Shown in pieces: positions 26,435-35,421 of a stretch of DNA of 63,819 nt. The notes below the pieces were generated by a model. The model searched no databases, was not told the DNA's origin, and saw only the letters and a program-made list of their open reading frames with translations. The translations under genes and the position numbers were made by a program. This DNA comes from Rhodoferax sp. (GTDB lineage Bacteria; Pseudomonadota; Gammaproteobacteria; Burkholderiales; Burkholderiaceae_C): the NCBI GenBank assembly GCA_018061265.1, contig JAGOUM010000010.1, positions 1 through 63,819 on the forward strand, read 5' to 3'. Position 1 is the first letter of the stretch. Every line of letters starts with the position of its first letter.

Positions 26435-28048
26435 TTACTTGGTCATGTCTACGCCATAGAACGAATGCCGTCCGAACGGGCTGAGCTTGAAGTCGATGAC
26501 TTCTTTACGCACCGGCTTGAGCTGCACCGCATGCGCGATGGTGAACCAAGGGGCTTGCTCCTTGAAGATCACCTGGGCCTGCTCATAGAGCTTGGTGCGT
26601 TCAGCCGGGTTGGTGACGGTCTTGGCCTTGACCACCAGATCGTCAAACGGTTTGTGGCAGAACTTGGCGACATTACTGCCGCCGGCTTTGGCCGAATCAC
26701 AACCTAGCAAGGTGTGAAGGAAGTTGTCTGGATCACCGTTGTCACCGGTCCAGCCGAGCATGCCCATCTGATGTTCGCCCGCTTGCATGCGCTTGCGGTA
26801 CTCGCCCCACTCAAAACTCTTGATTTCGGCCTTGATACCCACCTTGGCCAGGTCAGCCTGCATCAGTTCGGCGATACGTTTGGCGTTCGGGTTGTAAGGG
26901 CGCTGTACCGGCATGGCCCACAGGTCGGTGCTGAAGCCGTCCTTCAGGCCCGCGGCGGCAAGCAGCTTTTTGGCTTCTGCGGGGTTAAAGGCGTCATCCT
27001 TGATGGACTTGTTGTACGACCATTGGGTCGGCGGAATCGGGTTGGTGGCTGGCACGCCGGTGCCTAGGTAAACCGCATCAACGATGGCTTTTTTGTCGAT
27101 CGCCATATTGACCGCCTTGCGTACACGCACATCGTCAAACGGCTTCTTGGTGGTGTTGTACGCCAGGTAACCAACGTTCAGACCAGGTTGCTCCAGCACT
27201 TTGACGTTGGCATCTTTGCGGATGGCCGGCAGGTCAGCCGGGTTGGGATAGGGCATGACATGGCATTCACCCTTTTGCAACTTGGCCCAGCGCACCGATG
27301 CATCAGGGGTGATCGAGAAGATCAGGTCATCGATCTTGGCTTTGCCGGCCCAGTACTGCGGGTTGGCCTTGTAACGAATCAGGGCGTCTTTCTGGTATTG
27401 CACCAGCATGAAGGGGCCAGTGCCGATGGGGTCCTGGTCAATTTTTTCTGGCGTGCCGGCCTTGAGCATGGCAATCGCATATTCCTTGGATTGCACACCG
27501 GCAAACTGCATCGCCAGATTTGACAGGAACGGCGCCTCAGGGGCGTTCAGCACAATCTTGACGGTGTAGTCGTCAACTTTGTCCACCGACTTCAGCAGTT
27601 TGGGCATGCCCATGTCATTGAAATACGAGTGGTTCGGGCTGGTGACTTTGAAGTACGGGTCGTTTTCTTTCCACTGACGCTCAAACATGAACAGCACGTC
27701 GTCGGCGTTGAAATCGCGGCTGGGCTTGAAGTTCTTGTTGGAGTGCCACTTCACGCCTTTGCGCAGGTTAAAGGTGTACTCCAGACCATCCTTTGAGACA
27801 GTCCAGCTTTGCGCCAGGTTGGGCACAACCTTGGTGCCACCGCGCTCGAAATCGACCAGATTGTCATAAATCTGCTCGCCGGCATCAAATGAGGTGCCGG
27901 TGGTGTTGATGCTGGGGGCAAAGTTTTCCGGGCTGCCTTCAGAGCAGAACACCAGCGTCTTGGCCGAAACCGGGGAGAGCGCCAGTAGCGCAGGCAAAGC
28001 CAGCACACACAGAGCCGTGGGCTTGAGCGAGAATTTTGAAATCGTCAT
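26435..28048 (-). CDS. dppA: Dipeptide-type ABC transporter substrate-binding protein (537 aa)
   Basis: A periplasmic binding protein of the SBP family 5. A signal peptide (about 1-29, ending VSAK) is followed by LVFCSEGSPENF, very like E. coli DppA, and the mature chain has the family's length and conserved W-x-x-A-L-Q-x-G-like segments. DppA also binds delta-aminolevulinate and heme in enterobacteria, so peptide is the default but not the only possible ligand. The gene is last in a leftward operon (permeases and ATPases come first), the reverse of the usual dppABCDF order. Eighteen bases separate it from the upstream ATPase gene. Confidence 0.88.
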   Translation of the reverse strand: MTISKFSLKPTALCVLALPALLALSPVSAKTLVFCSEGSPENFAPSINTTGTSFDAGEQIYDNLVDFERGGTKVVPNLAQSWTVSKDGLEYTFNLRKGVKWHSNKNFKPSRDFNADDVLFMFERQWKENDPYFKVTSPNHSYFNDMGMPKLLKSVDKVDDYTVKIVLNAPEAPFLSNLAMQFAGVQSKEYAIAMLKAGTPEKIDQDPIGTGPFMLVQYQKDALIRYKANPQYWAGKAKIDDLIFSITPDASVRWAKLQKGECHVMPYPNPADLPAIRKDANVKVLEQPGLNVGYLAYNTTKKPFDDVRVRKAVNMAIDKKAIVDAVYLGTGVPATNPIPPTQWSYNKSIKDDAFNPAEAKKLLAAAGLKDGFSTDLWAMPVQRPYNPNAKRIAELMQADLAKVGIKAEIKSFEWGEYRKRMQAGEHQMGMLGWTGDNGDPDNFLHTLLGCDSAKAGGSNVAKFCHKPFDDLVVKAKTVTNPAERTKLYEQAQVIFKEQAPWFTIAHAVQLKPVRKEVIDFKLSPFGRHSFYGVDMTK

Positions 28049-28066
28049 TAATGAACTCCTGACAGG

Positions 28067-29101
28067 TTAATGCTGCGCTGCAGCGGGTTGGATAAATTGT
28101 TCGGCCAGATGGCAGGCGACTTGCCTGCCAGCCAACTCACGCAGGACCGGGCGCTCCGATTGGCAGCGCGCTGTCACATGCGGGCAGCGTGTTGAAAAAA
28201 CGCAGCCGCTGGGCGGGTTCAATGGTGAGGGCAGTTCACCCTTGAGAACGATACGCTGTTGACTGACACCACTGCCCGCGATACCAGGGGTGGAGGCAAG
28301 CAGGGCCTGTGTGTACGGGTGTAATGGCCGGGCAAACAGGGTGGCCTTGTCACCCTGTTCCATCGTGTGTCCGAGGTACATCACCAGCACTTCGTGGGCG
28401 ATGTGGCGCACAACACCCAGGTCGTGTGAAATGAAAAGGTAGGCCAAGCCCAAATCACGTTGCAGGTCAGCCAGCAAGTTGAGCACTTGTGCCTGAATCG
28501 ACACGTCAAGCGCCGACACCGGCTCGTCAGCGACGATCAAGCCCGGCTTGAGCATCAACGCCCGTGCAATGGCAATACGCTGACGCTGTCCGCCAGAGAA
28601 CATGTGGGGGTAACGGTCGTAATGTTCCGGGCGCAGCCCCACCAGCGCCAGCATGTCGCGTGCTTCAGCGGCGCGCTGGGTGGCACCCAGCCTGGTGTTG
28701 ATTTCAAGAGGTGCTTCGAGGATGGCACCAATCTTCTTGCGCGGGTTGAGCGAGCCATAGGGATTCTGAAACACCAGCTGTACGCTGCGACGCAGCGCAT
28801 GGCGCTCGCTGGCACTGGCGCTGACAACATCAAACTCACCAAGTTGAAGGCTGCCTGCTGTAGGAGTTTCAATCAGCGACACCATACGCGCCAGGGTTGA
28901 CTTGCCACAGCCGGACTCGCCCACCACAGCCAGTGTTCTGCCCGGGAAAACGGCAAACGAAACACCGCCCACGGCCTGCAAATGGTCTGCCTTGCGAAAT
29001 GCGCCATGGCTGATTTTGTAAACCTGTTTCAGGTCGCGCGCTTGCACAACCGGCTGTGCCGGGTTGACGTGTGCTGCAGGGTGTTTGACAGAGGCGTTCA
29101 T
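28067..29101 (-). CDS. dppF: Dipeptide-type ABC transporter ATP-binding protein, DppF-like (344 aa)
   Basis: An ABC ATPase with Walker [10 protein letters not shown] near 60, signature motif [10 protein letters not shown] near 165 and Walker [13 protein letters not shown] near 190. The C-terminal oligopeptide-transporter domain ([14 protein letters not shown], with cysteines that in OppF/DppF hold an iron-sulfur cluster) is present. It pairs with the DppD-like ATPase, whose stop overlaps this start (ATGA). Confidence 0.93.
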   Translation of the reverse strand: MNASVKHPAAHVNPAQPVVQARDLKQVYKISHGAFRKADHLQAVGGVSFAVFPGRTLAVVGESGCGKSTLARMVSLIETPTAGSLQLGEFDVVSASASERHALRRSVQLVFQNPYGSLNPRKKIGAILEAPLEINTRLGATQRAAEARDMLALVGLRPEHYDRYPHMFSGGQRQRIAIARALMLKPGLIVADEPVSALDVSIQAQVLNLLADLQRDLGLAYLFISHDLGVVRHIAHEVLVMYLGHTMEQGDKATLFARPLHPYTQALLASTPGIAGSGVSQQRIVLKGELPSPLNPPSGCVFSTRCPHVTARCQSERPVLRELAGRQVACHLAEQFIQPAAAQH

Positions 29102-30081
29102 GCGACTGATTCCGCAATGGCCTCACCCAATGGCGCATGGCAGCGCACCCATCCGGTCTGCCATTCACGCAGCGCGGGGCGCTCGTCACGGCAATGCCGG
29201 TTGGCGTAGATGCAGCGCGGCGAAAACAGACAGCCTGTGGGGCGGTCGTACAGGCCGGGCACCATGCCCGGAATGGTCGAAAGACGGGTCGCACCATCGC
29301 TGCGCTCGGGCATGGCTGCCAGCAACGCTTCGGTGTAGGGATGTTGCGGGGACTCAAAGATGTCTTGTGCGCTGCGCTCTTCCATGATCTGACCAGCGTA
29401 CATCACCGCCACACGTTGTGCCATCTCGGAGACAACACCCATGTTGTGCGTGATCAGCACCAGCGCCATGTTGCGGTCTTTTTGCAAGGTGCGCAACAAG
29501 TCCAAAATTTGCGCTTGGATGGTCACATCCAGCGCGGTGGTCGGCTCATCTGCAATCAGGAGTTTCGGGTTGCAGGCAATGGCCATGGCAATCATCACGC
29601 GCTGGCTCATGCCCCCGGAGAGTTGGTGCGGATAGATTCCCAGACGGCTTTCCGGAGCGGGTATGCCCACCTGCTCAAGCAACTCAATGGAGCGTTTGCG
29701 CGCCTCGGTTTTACTCATGCCCAGATGAAGACGCAGCGTCTCGGCCATCTGAAAGCCGACAGTGAAACAGGGATTAAGGCTGGTGGTTGGGTCCTGAAAA
29801 ATCATCGCCATGTCCTTGCCGATGACACTGCGGCGCTGGCGCTCGGACATGTTGAGCAAATCCTGACCATCAAATAGCAGGCGGTCGGCCGAGATCTGGC
29901 CCGGATAAGCGACAAGACCCATCAGTGCCATCATGGTCACACTCTTACCAGAGCCAGACTCTCCCACAATGCCCAGTACATCACCCGCTTCCAGGCTAAG
30001 CGACACCCCGTCGACGGCGTGCATGACGCCCGTCTTGGACGGGAACTGCACCGAGAGGTTTTCGATTTCCAGCATGGCCAT
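29098..30081 (-). CDS. dppD: Dipeptide-type ABC transporter ATP-binding protein, DppD-like (327 aa)
   Basis: An ABC ATPase with Walker A GESGSGKS near 40, signature motif LSGGMSQRV near 155 and Walker [13 protein letters not shown]. The tail contains [10 protein letters not shown], the cysteine pattern of OppD/DppD. It is the partner of the following DppF-like subunit, with overlapping start and stop. It lies 20 bases after the permease gene. Confidence 0.93.
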   Translation of the reverse strand: MAMLEIENLSVQFPSKTGVMHAVDGVSLSLEAGDVLGIVGESGSGKSVTMMALMGLVAYPGQISADRLLFDGQDLLNMSERQRRSVIGKDMAMIFQDPTTSLNPCFTVGFQMAETLRLHLGMSKTEARKRSIELLEQVGIPAPESRLGIYPHQLSGGMSQRVMIAMAIACNPKLLIADEPTTALDVTIQAQILDLLRTLQKDRNMALVLITHNMGVVSEMAQRVAVMYAGQIMEERSAQDIFESPQHPYTEALLAAMPERSDGATRLSTIPGMVPGLYDRPTGCLFSPRCIYANRHCRDERPALREWQTGWVRCHAPLGEAIAESVA

Positions 30082-30101
30082 ACAGTTATAGAACCCTTGA
30101 A

Positions 30102-31004
30102 TCAGCGTTTCAGCTTGGGGTCAAACGCGTCGCGCAGACCGTCACCCAGCAAGTTGAACGCCAGCACGGTGATCAGGATGGCCAGGCCAGGAAATGTCAC
30201 GACCCACCAGGCACGCAGGACGAATTCGCGCGCATCAGCCAGCATGGTTCCCCACTCGGGTGAAGGTGGCTGGGCACCAAGACCCAGAAAACCCAGGGCT
30301 GCGGCGTCGAGAATGGCAGTCGAGATGCCCAGCGACGCTTGCACAATCAGTGGTGCTGTGCAATTGGGTAATACTTCGGAAAACATCAGGCGTATATGAC
30401 CGGCGCCGTTCATTCGTGCAGCGGTGACATAGTCTTTGGACATTTCAGATATCACGGCGGCGCGGGTGATACGCACGTAATGTGGCAGCACCACCACGGC
30501 CACGGCGAGCATGGCGTTCATCAGGCCTGGCCCCAAAATGGCCACAATCACAATGGCCAGCAGCAGACTGGGCAGGGTCAAAATGATGTCCATGGCGCGC
30601 ATCACTGCGATCTCGAACACGCCACGGAAATATCCTGCCGCCAGCCCGAGCACTGTGCCTACCAGCACCGACAGGGCCACCACGGCCAGCCCGATCGTGA
30701 GAGAAAGCCGGGCACCAAAGATCAGGCGGGAAAGAATGTCGCGGCCAATCGCGTCAGTGCCGAGCCAATGTGCCGTCGAGCCACCTTCCTGCCAGGCAGG
30801 GGGCACCAGGAATACACTGGAGTCGGTGGTGTCCGGGGCAAAGGGGGCGATCCACGGCGCAAATGCGGCCATCAACAGCACGCTAAGCACGATCAGCAAA
30901 CCCGCAACAGCCCCTTTGTTGGTCGAAAAATAGTCCCAGAACTCGCGCAGCGGGTGGCGCGGTGTGGGCACAGGAGTGGTGTCGGTCAGAGTCGTCACAG
31001 TCAA
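30102..31004 (-). CDS. dppC: Dipeptide-type ABC transporter permease, DppC-like (300 aa)
   Basis: An N-terminal OppC-type segment ([16 protein letters not shown]) and about six membrane helices, with the inner-membrane ABC-permease EAA loop near residues 190-215 ([20 protein letters not shown]). A periplasmic loop with [10 protein letters not shown] is typical of DppC. It forms a heterodimer with the DppB-like permease nine bases upstream. Confidence 0.92.
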   Translation of the reverse strand: MTVTTLTDTTPVPTPRHPLREFWDYFSTNKGAVAGLLIVLSVLLMAAFAPWIAPFAPDTTDSSVFLVPPAWQEGGSTAHWLGTDAIGRDILSRLIFGARLSLTIGLAVVALSVLVGTVLGLAAGYFRGVFEIAVMRAMDIILTLPSLLLAIVIVAILGPGLMNAMLAVAVVVLPHYVRITRAAVISEMSKDYVTAARMNGAGHIRLMFSEVLPNCTAPLIVQASLGISTAILDAAALGFLGLGAQPPSPEWGTMLADAREFVLRAWWVVTFPGLAILITVLAFNLLGDGLRDAFDPKLKR

Positions 31005-31013
31005 TGTTCCGAT

Positions 31014-32018
31014 CTAGTGCCGGATGCGCGGATTGATGATGCCGTAGGTGACATCCACCAGCAGATTCACCAGCATCACCATGCCACCCAGCAGCAACAT
31101 GCCGCCTTGAAGCACGGGGTAGTCGCGTCGGCCAATCGCCTCGATCATCCACTTGCCAACCCCGGGCCAGGAAAAAATGGTTTCTGTCAGGATGGCGCCG
31201 GTGAACAGCACCCCCACCTGCAGGCCGATCACTGTCACCACCGGAATCAAGGCGTTGCGTAGGGCGTGTAAGGCCACCACCCTGAAGTTGGACAGACCCT
31301 TGGCGCGGGCGGTACGGATGTAATCTTCACCCAGAACCTCGAGCATGGCTGAGCGGGTCATCCGGGCAATCACCGCCAACGGATTGGTGCCCAGCACAAT
31401 CATTGGCAAAATCAGGTGTGAAGCCGCGCTCCAGAAGGCGTCCATGTCACCCGCCATCCAGGTGTCGATCAGCAGGAATCCGGTGACAGGTTCGATAAAG
31501 TACTGCACCGCGATGCGTCCCGATACAGGTGTCAGGTCCAGGTTCACCGAAAACAGCAGGATCAGCAGCAGGCCCCACCAGAAGATGGGCATGGAGTAAC
31601 CCGTCAGTGACACCCCCATCACCCCATGGTCGAGGATGGTGTTGCGTTTGACTGCCGCCAGAATGCCCGCCGGAACCCCGATGATCAGAGCAAACAGGAT
31701 GGCACTCAATGCCAGTTCAATGGTGGCGGGAAACAGCGCCAGAAACTCATTTAGTACCGGCTCATGGGTGATGACCGACTTGCCCAGGTCACCTTGCAGC
31801 ACCCGCCCGATGTAAATGGCGTATTGCACCAGGATAGGGCGGTCAAAACCGTACTCGTGGCGCAACTCGGCATGGCGCTGCGGGTCAATGCCGCGCTCAC
31901 CTGCCAGCGTTTCGATCGGGTCACCCGGTACCAGCCTGATCAGGAAGAACGCGACCAGTGTCATACCGACAAAGGTCGGAATGATCAGACTGAAACGGGT
32001 GAGCAGGAAACGCAGCAT
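31014..32018 (-). CDS. dppB: Dipeptide-type ABC transporter permease, DppB-like (334 aa)
   Basis: Starts with the characteristic M-L-R-F-L-L-T-R-F helix and the R-L-V-P-G-D-P loop of DppB/OppB, with six helices and an EAA loop (ARAKGLSNFRVVALHALRN). The ATG at 32018 is chosen because it begins the conserved first helix; the open frame extends 15 codons upstream without homology. It is the first gene of the five-gene leftward operon. The terminator of the preceding H1-like gene lies only about 45 bases upstream, so its promoter must be very close or expression depends on read-through. Confidence 0.92.
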   Translation of the reverse strand: MLRFLLTRFSLIIPTFVGMTLVAFFLIRLVPGDPIETLAGERGIDPQRHAELRHEYGFDRPILVQYAIYIGRVLQGDLGKSVITHEPVLNEFLALFPATIELALSAILFALIIGVPAGILAAVKRNTILDHGVMGVSLTGYSMPIFWWGLLLILLFSVNLDLTPVSGRIAVQYFIEPVTGFLLIDTWMAGDMDAFWSAASHLILPMIVLGTNPLAVIARMTRSAMLEVLGEDYIRTARAKGLSNFRVVALHALRNALIPVVTVIGLQVGVLFTGAILTETIFSWPGVGKWMIEAIGRRDYPVLQGGMLLLGGMVMLVNLLVDVTYGIINPRIRH

Positions 32019-32061
32019 CAGCGCAGGGCTTGTAATGTTTTGGTGACCGGAATCATGCCAC

Positions 32062-32087
32062 AAAGAAAAAGCCGACTTGCGTCGGCT
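32062..32087 (-). terminator. Terminator of the H1/SWIB gene
   Basis: AGCCGAC, four-base loop, GTCGGCT, with a T-rich run on the leftward strand. It lies about 30 bases past the H1-like gene and just before the dipeptide-transporter operon, insulating the two. Confidence 0.85.
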
Positions 32088-32119
32088 CTTCCAGGTCGTG
32101 ACAGACCAGTCTGGAGCAT

Positions 32120-32632
32120 TTACTTCAGGTGTTTGCCAATCAGACCGGCGATCTCAAACATGGTCACCTGGGCCTTGCCGAAGACTTCCTTGAGCTTGGC
32201 GTCCGCATTCACCAGGCGCTTGTTGACGGCGTCTTGCAGCTTGTTTTTCTTGATGTAGTCCCATAGTTTCTTGACCACCTCGGTGCGTGGCATGGCTTTG
32301 GCGCCCACAACGGCTGCCAGAGCGCCGCTGGGCGTCAGGGCTTTCATGAAGGCGGCGTTGACCGTGCGTTTGCCTTCGGCCTTTTTCGGGGCAGCTTTCT
32401 TGGCGGGCGCAGCGGCCTTGGCGGGTGCAGCTTTTTTGGCCGGAGCCGCTTTGGCGGCGGCCTTGGCTGGTGCCTTGGCGGCAGCTTTCACCGGTGCTTT
32501 GGCGGCTACCTTTTTTTCTGGCGCCGCAGCTTTTGCCGGGGCGGCTTTTTTAGCGGGGGCTGCTTTTTTAGCAGGCGCTGCTTTTGTCTCGGGAGCCGCT
32601 TTTTTAGCTGGCGCTTTTTTTGCAGTTGCCAT
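32120..32632 (-). CDS. Histone H1-like Lys/Ala/Pro-rich tail fused to a SWIB domain (170 aa)
   Basis: Residues 1-85 are almost entirely K, A and P in repeats of the AAPAKKA type, like bacterial H1/HctB-type DNA-binding tails. Residues about 95-168 form a SWIB/MDM2-like fold (M-K-A-L-T-P-S-G-A-L-A-A-V-V-G, D-Y-I-K-K-N-K-L-Q-D, F-E-I-A-G-L-I-G-K-H). Such fusions occur in Burkholderiales and Chlamydiae and are thought to bind DNA or adjust chromosome compaction. The lysine-rich part is repetitive and prone to length change. It is monocistronic with its own terminator. Confidence 0.85.
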   Translation of the reverse strand: MATAKKAPAKKAAPETKAAPAKKAAPAKKAAPAKAAAPEKKVAAKAPVKAAAKAPAKAAAKAAPAKKAAPAKAAAPAKKAAPKKAEGKRTVNAAFMKALTPSGALAAVVGAKAMPRTEVVKKLWDYIKKNKLQDAVNKRLVNADAKLKEVFGKAQVTMFEIAGLIGKHLK

Positions 32633-32820
32633 GTGTGTTGTCCTATGGGTAGTTGATCAATCACCAGCAATAACAGCCCGTTGCTGGTTGTGCCGAATCC
32701 TAATGGAGAAACCCGTGCTTTCCAAGCGCCATGTAAGAAATACGTCACGCAAAAGCACTTTTTTGTGGCATCTTGGTGCGAGATTTACAATTTTTACAAA
32801 TTTGAAGGAGTTTGTTCACC

Positions 32821-33339
32821 ATGAAACCCTTTGCGACCTGTGATTTGTGTGATGCCAACAAGAATGCCTCAGGTGCCAGATTTCGGGTTTTGCCGCCAGT
32901 GTTTCGTGACTTTGGCGCGGTCAGAAGCTTTTGTGGGCCGGTGGTAACAGTCAAGTGTTTTGAGGACAACTCGCTGGTCAAAGCGGCGGTTGATGCCTGC
33001 GGTTATGTCGATACGCCAGAAGGACGCCAGAGCAAGGTGCTGGTGGTGGACGGTGCGGGCTCACTGCGGCGCGCCCTGCTGGGTGGCAACCTTGGTGCAG
33101 CGGCGGCCCGCAATGGCTGGGCTGGCGTGGTGATTGATGGTTGTGTGCGGGACGTGGCTGAACTGCTGGTGCAGGATGTTGGTATTCGCGCCCTGGCCAG
33201 TATGCCAATGCCCACCGAAAAAAAGAACCAGGGGTTGGCCGACGTGCCGGTGCAGATTCAGGGGGTGTGGGTACATCCCGGCGACTGGTTGTACGCAGAT
33301 GCCGACGGAATGTTGGTCAGCGATACAGCCTTGGTCTGA
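32821..33339 (+). CDS. RraA-family protein (172 aa)
   Basis: Compared with the RraA/menG-like fold it has the conserved D-N-S-L-V-K-A-A-V segment, G-G-N-L-G-A-A-A-A-R-N-G-W-A-G-V-V-I-D-G-C-V-R-D and a metal-binding carboxylate nearby. Family members inhibit RNase E (RraA) or act as 4-hydroxy-4-methyl-2-oxoglutarate aldolase/oxaloacetate decarboxylase; the retained G-x-x-R-D motif is compatible with the aldolase, so the function is undecided. The ATG at 32821 is ten bases from GAAGGAG; a TTG nine bases earlier is not needed. Confidence 0.85.
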   Translation: MKPFATCDLCDANKNASGARFRVLPPVFRDFGAVRSFCGPVVTVKCFEDNSLVKAAVDACGYVDTPEGRQSKVLVVDGAGSLRRALLGGNLGAAAARNGWAGVVIDGCVRDVAELLVQDVGIRALASMPMPTEKKNQGLADVPVQIQGVWVHPGDWLYADADGMLVSDTALV

Positions 33340-33361
33340 GTGGCGAAACCCGCTGCGCCGC

Positions 33362-34318
33362 TTATCGAACAGACGTCCCGCCTGCGGGCAAGGTTGCCAG
33401 GACCACGCCGCCCAGACACAGCACAAACGCAAACACCTGCATCGTGCTAAGAGTTTCACCCAGCACCATGACACCGACCAGGGCTGCGGAAATTGGCAGC
33501 ATGACGGTGAAGACTCCAGCGCGGGAGGCAGGTACCGTTTGTAACCCGGTCATCCATAACCAGACAGTCCAGACACTGGCCGCCAGGGCGTAAAACAGCA
33601 GCAGCAACCAACTGCCCCACGCAACACCCGCAAAATCAAATGACAACGCGGCAAACAAACCCAGCGGTGTCATCAGTGCAAACCCCCAGAGGTTGATCAG
33701 TGCGGTGATGCGTTTGGGCGAAACACTGCCGGTGAGTGTTTTACCGATCACCGCATAGGCCGCCTCACACACGACAGCGCCAAACACCAGCAAATTGCCC
33801 AGCCATTGGGTATTTGATGTCAAATTGGCACCTGACGCAATACCAGTATGCATTTGTTGCTCTGTTTTTGAAATTGAAAACAAGCCAATTCCGAGCACTG
33901 CCAGCACAATTGCCAGGCCGACCCTTGGACATATGCGCTCGCGCAAAAACAGCCAGCTCAGCAGTGCCACCATGGTGGGGATGGCCGCCATGATCACACC
34001 GGCAGACACTGCGGTGGTCATGCTGACGCCAAACAGCATACAAATCGTGAACAGAAAATTGCCCAGGAACGATTCCAGGAAGATCAGCCAGCGTGTTTTG
34101 CGCGTCATCGGTGGCTCGTTGGCGGGTTTCAGCAGCCAGTGGGGCATCGCCATCGCACCGATACCAAAACGCAGCCATGCCAGCAGAAATACCGGCAGCG
34201 CGGCAACCAGCGGCTTGCTGAGCGCAACATAACTGCCAACCAGCGACATGCTGAGCGCCAGGAACGAGTACGCCATCCAGCGCGGTGGATGTGGCAGTGG
34301 GGTGGCAGCGTGGTGCAT
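33362..34318 (-). CDS. EamA/DMT-superfamily transporter (318 aa)
   Basis: Ten hydrophobic segments arranged as two five-helix EamA repeats (about 15-150 and 170-305), with the usual F-L-R-E and L-G-E-T motifs after the fourth helices. It is probably an exporter of metabolites or amino acids, but the substrate cannot be named. It converges with the RraA-like gene and diverges from the agmatinase gene. Confidence 0.88.
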   Translation of the reverse strand: MHHAATPLPHPPRWMAYSFLALSMSLVGSYVALSKPLVAALPVFLLAWLRFGIGAMAMPHWLLKPANEPPMTRKTRWLIFLESFLGNFLFTICMLFGVSMTTAVSAGVIMAAIPTMVALLSWLFLRERICPRVGLAIVLAVLGIGLFSISKTEQQMHTGIASGANLTSNTQWLGNLLVFGAVVCEAAYAVIGKTLTGSVSPKRITALINLWGFALMTPLGLFAALSFDFAGVAWGSWLLLLFYALAASVWTVWLWMTGLQTVPASRAGVFTVMLPISAALVGVMVLGETLSTMQVFAFVLCLGGVVLATLPAGGTSVR

Positions 34319-34491
34319 CAGGCGATTATTGGGAAAACTTGCGGTCGTCCGTCAGGCGCAAGTGTGGAACAGGTGGTCAGTGGATTGTCGTCGAGGGCCA
34401 GAATTGGCCCCAGGCCTTGTCCTGAATGCGGCGAAACTCACGGCTTTCGGCCATCTTGGCCTAAACCGACTGTTTTCAGGAGTGTGCCAGT

Positions 34492-35409
34492 ATGTCTATG
34501 GGTCAATTTGCCTACGCCAGCAACAGCAACCGGTTTCTGGCTGCGCCCGATCTGGTGCAGCAGCCTTATGCTGTGGTCGGCGTGCCGTTTGATGGCGCGG
34601 TGACCAACCGGCCCGGCGCACGTTTTGGTCCGCAAGAGATTCGCCGCGCCAGCTTGATGCTGTGTGACGGTATTCATCCCTACTTTGATGTGTCACCCTT
34701 GGGCCAGCTGGGTGATGCGGGCGACATGCGCCTGCCCAATGCGACGCCGCTTTCCGAAGTGCGAACCCAGATTGAGGCACAGGCATCCACCTTGATGGCG
34801 CGGCACCACTGCGTGTTTCTGGGCGGTGATCACTCGGTGACCTTGCCCTTGCTGCGCGCTGCCCATGCCATCCATGGTCCGCTGGCGCTGATCCATTTTG
34901 ATGCCCACTGCGACACCTGGGTTGACCACTTTGGCGAGCCGTCGGGCCACGGCACCTGGACCTATGAGGCCCTGCAGGAGGGCCTGGTCAGTGCACGGCA
35001 CACGGTGCAAATCGGCATCCGCTCCAGTGGTGAACGGGCGGCACGCGAGTACGTGCAAGACCAGGGTGGGCTGATCTTCACGGCGCGCAGCCTGCGCGGG
35101 GTCGATGGTGCAGCGCTGCAGCCGGTGGTGGCAAAAATCAAGGAGCGGCTTGGCAGCCAGGCCTGTTATCTGACGCTGGACATTGACTGCCTGGACCCGG
35201 CTTTTGCGCCCGGCACCGGTACCCCCGAGCCAGGTGGCATGAGCAGTTCACAGGTATTGACGCTGCTGGAAGACCTGAGCAGCCTGAACCTGGTTGGCAT
35301 GGATTGTGTTGAGGTGGCACCGGCCTATGACCATGCTGAGCTCACCAGCAGTGCAGCCGCCAGTTTTGTCTGGACTTACCTGTGTGGCCAGATTGCCAAA
35401 CGCCTCTGA
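34492..35409 (+). CDS. speB: Agmatinase (305 aa)
   Basis: An ureohydrolase that splits agmatine into putrescine and urea. Manganese-binding motifs are present: G-G-D-H-S-V near 114, F-D-A-H-C-D near 139 and L-D-I-D-C-L-D-P-A-F near 228. The second has cysteine where most agmatinases have threonine or alanine; the metal-binding His and Asp are unchanged. The N-terminal G-V-P-F-D-G-A-V-T-N-R-P-G-A-R-F-G motif favours agmatinase over arginase. AGGAG lies nine bases before the ATG. It is followed 12 bases later by a PuuB-like oxidase, making the putrescine it releases available at once. Confidence 0.92.
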   Translation: MSMGQFAYASNSNRFLAAPDLVQQPYAVVGVPFDGAVTNRPGARFGPQEIRRASLMLCDGIHPYFDVSPLGQLGDAGDMRLPNATPLSEVRTQIEAQASTLMARHHCVFLGGDHSVTLPLLRAAHAIHGPLALIHFDAHCDTWVDHFGEPSGHGTWTYEALQEGLVSARHTVQIGIRSSGERAAREYVQDQGGLIFTARSLRGVDGAALQPVVAKIKERLGSQACYLTLDIDCLDPAFAPGTGTPEPGGMSSSQVLTLLEDLSSLNLVGMDCVEVAPAYDHAELTSSAAASFVWTYLCGQIAKRL

Positions 35410-35421
35410 GAGAACACCACC

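Noticed and set aside
32271-32843. Long rightward frame opposite the H1-like gene
   Set aside because: Antisense of a Lys/Ala/Pro-repeat gene, giving an Ala/Gly/Phe-repeat translation; a typical shadow of a repetitive GC-rich gene.
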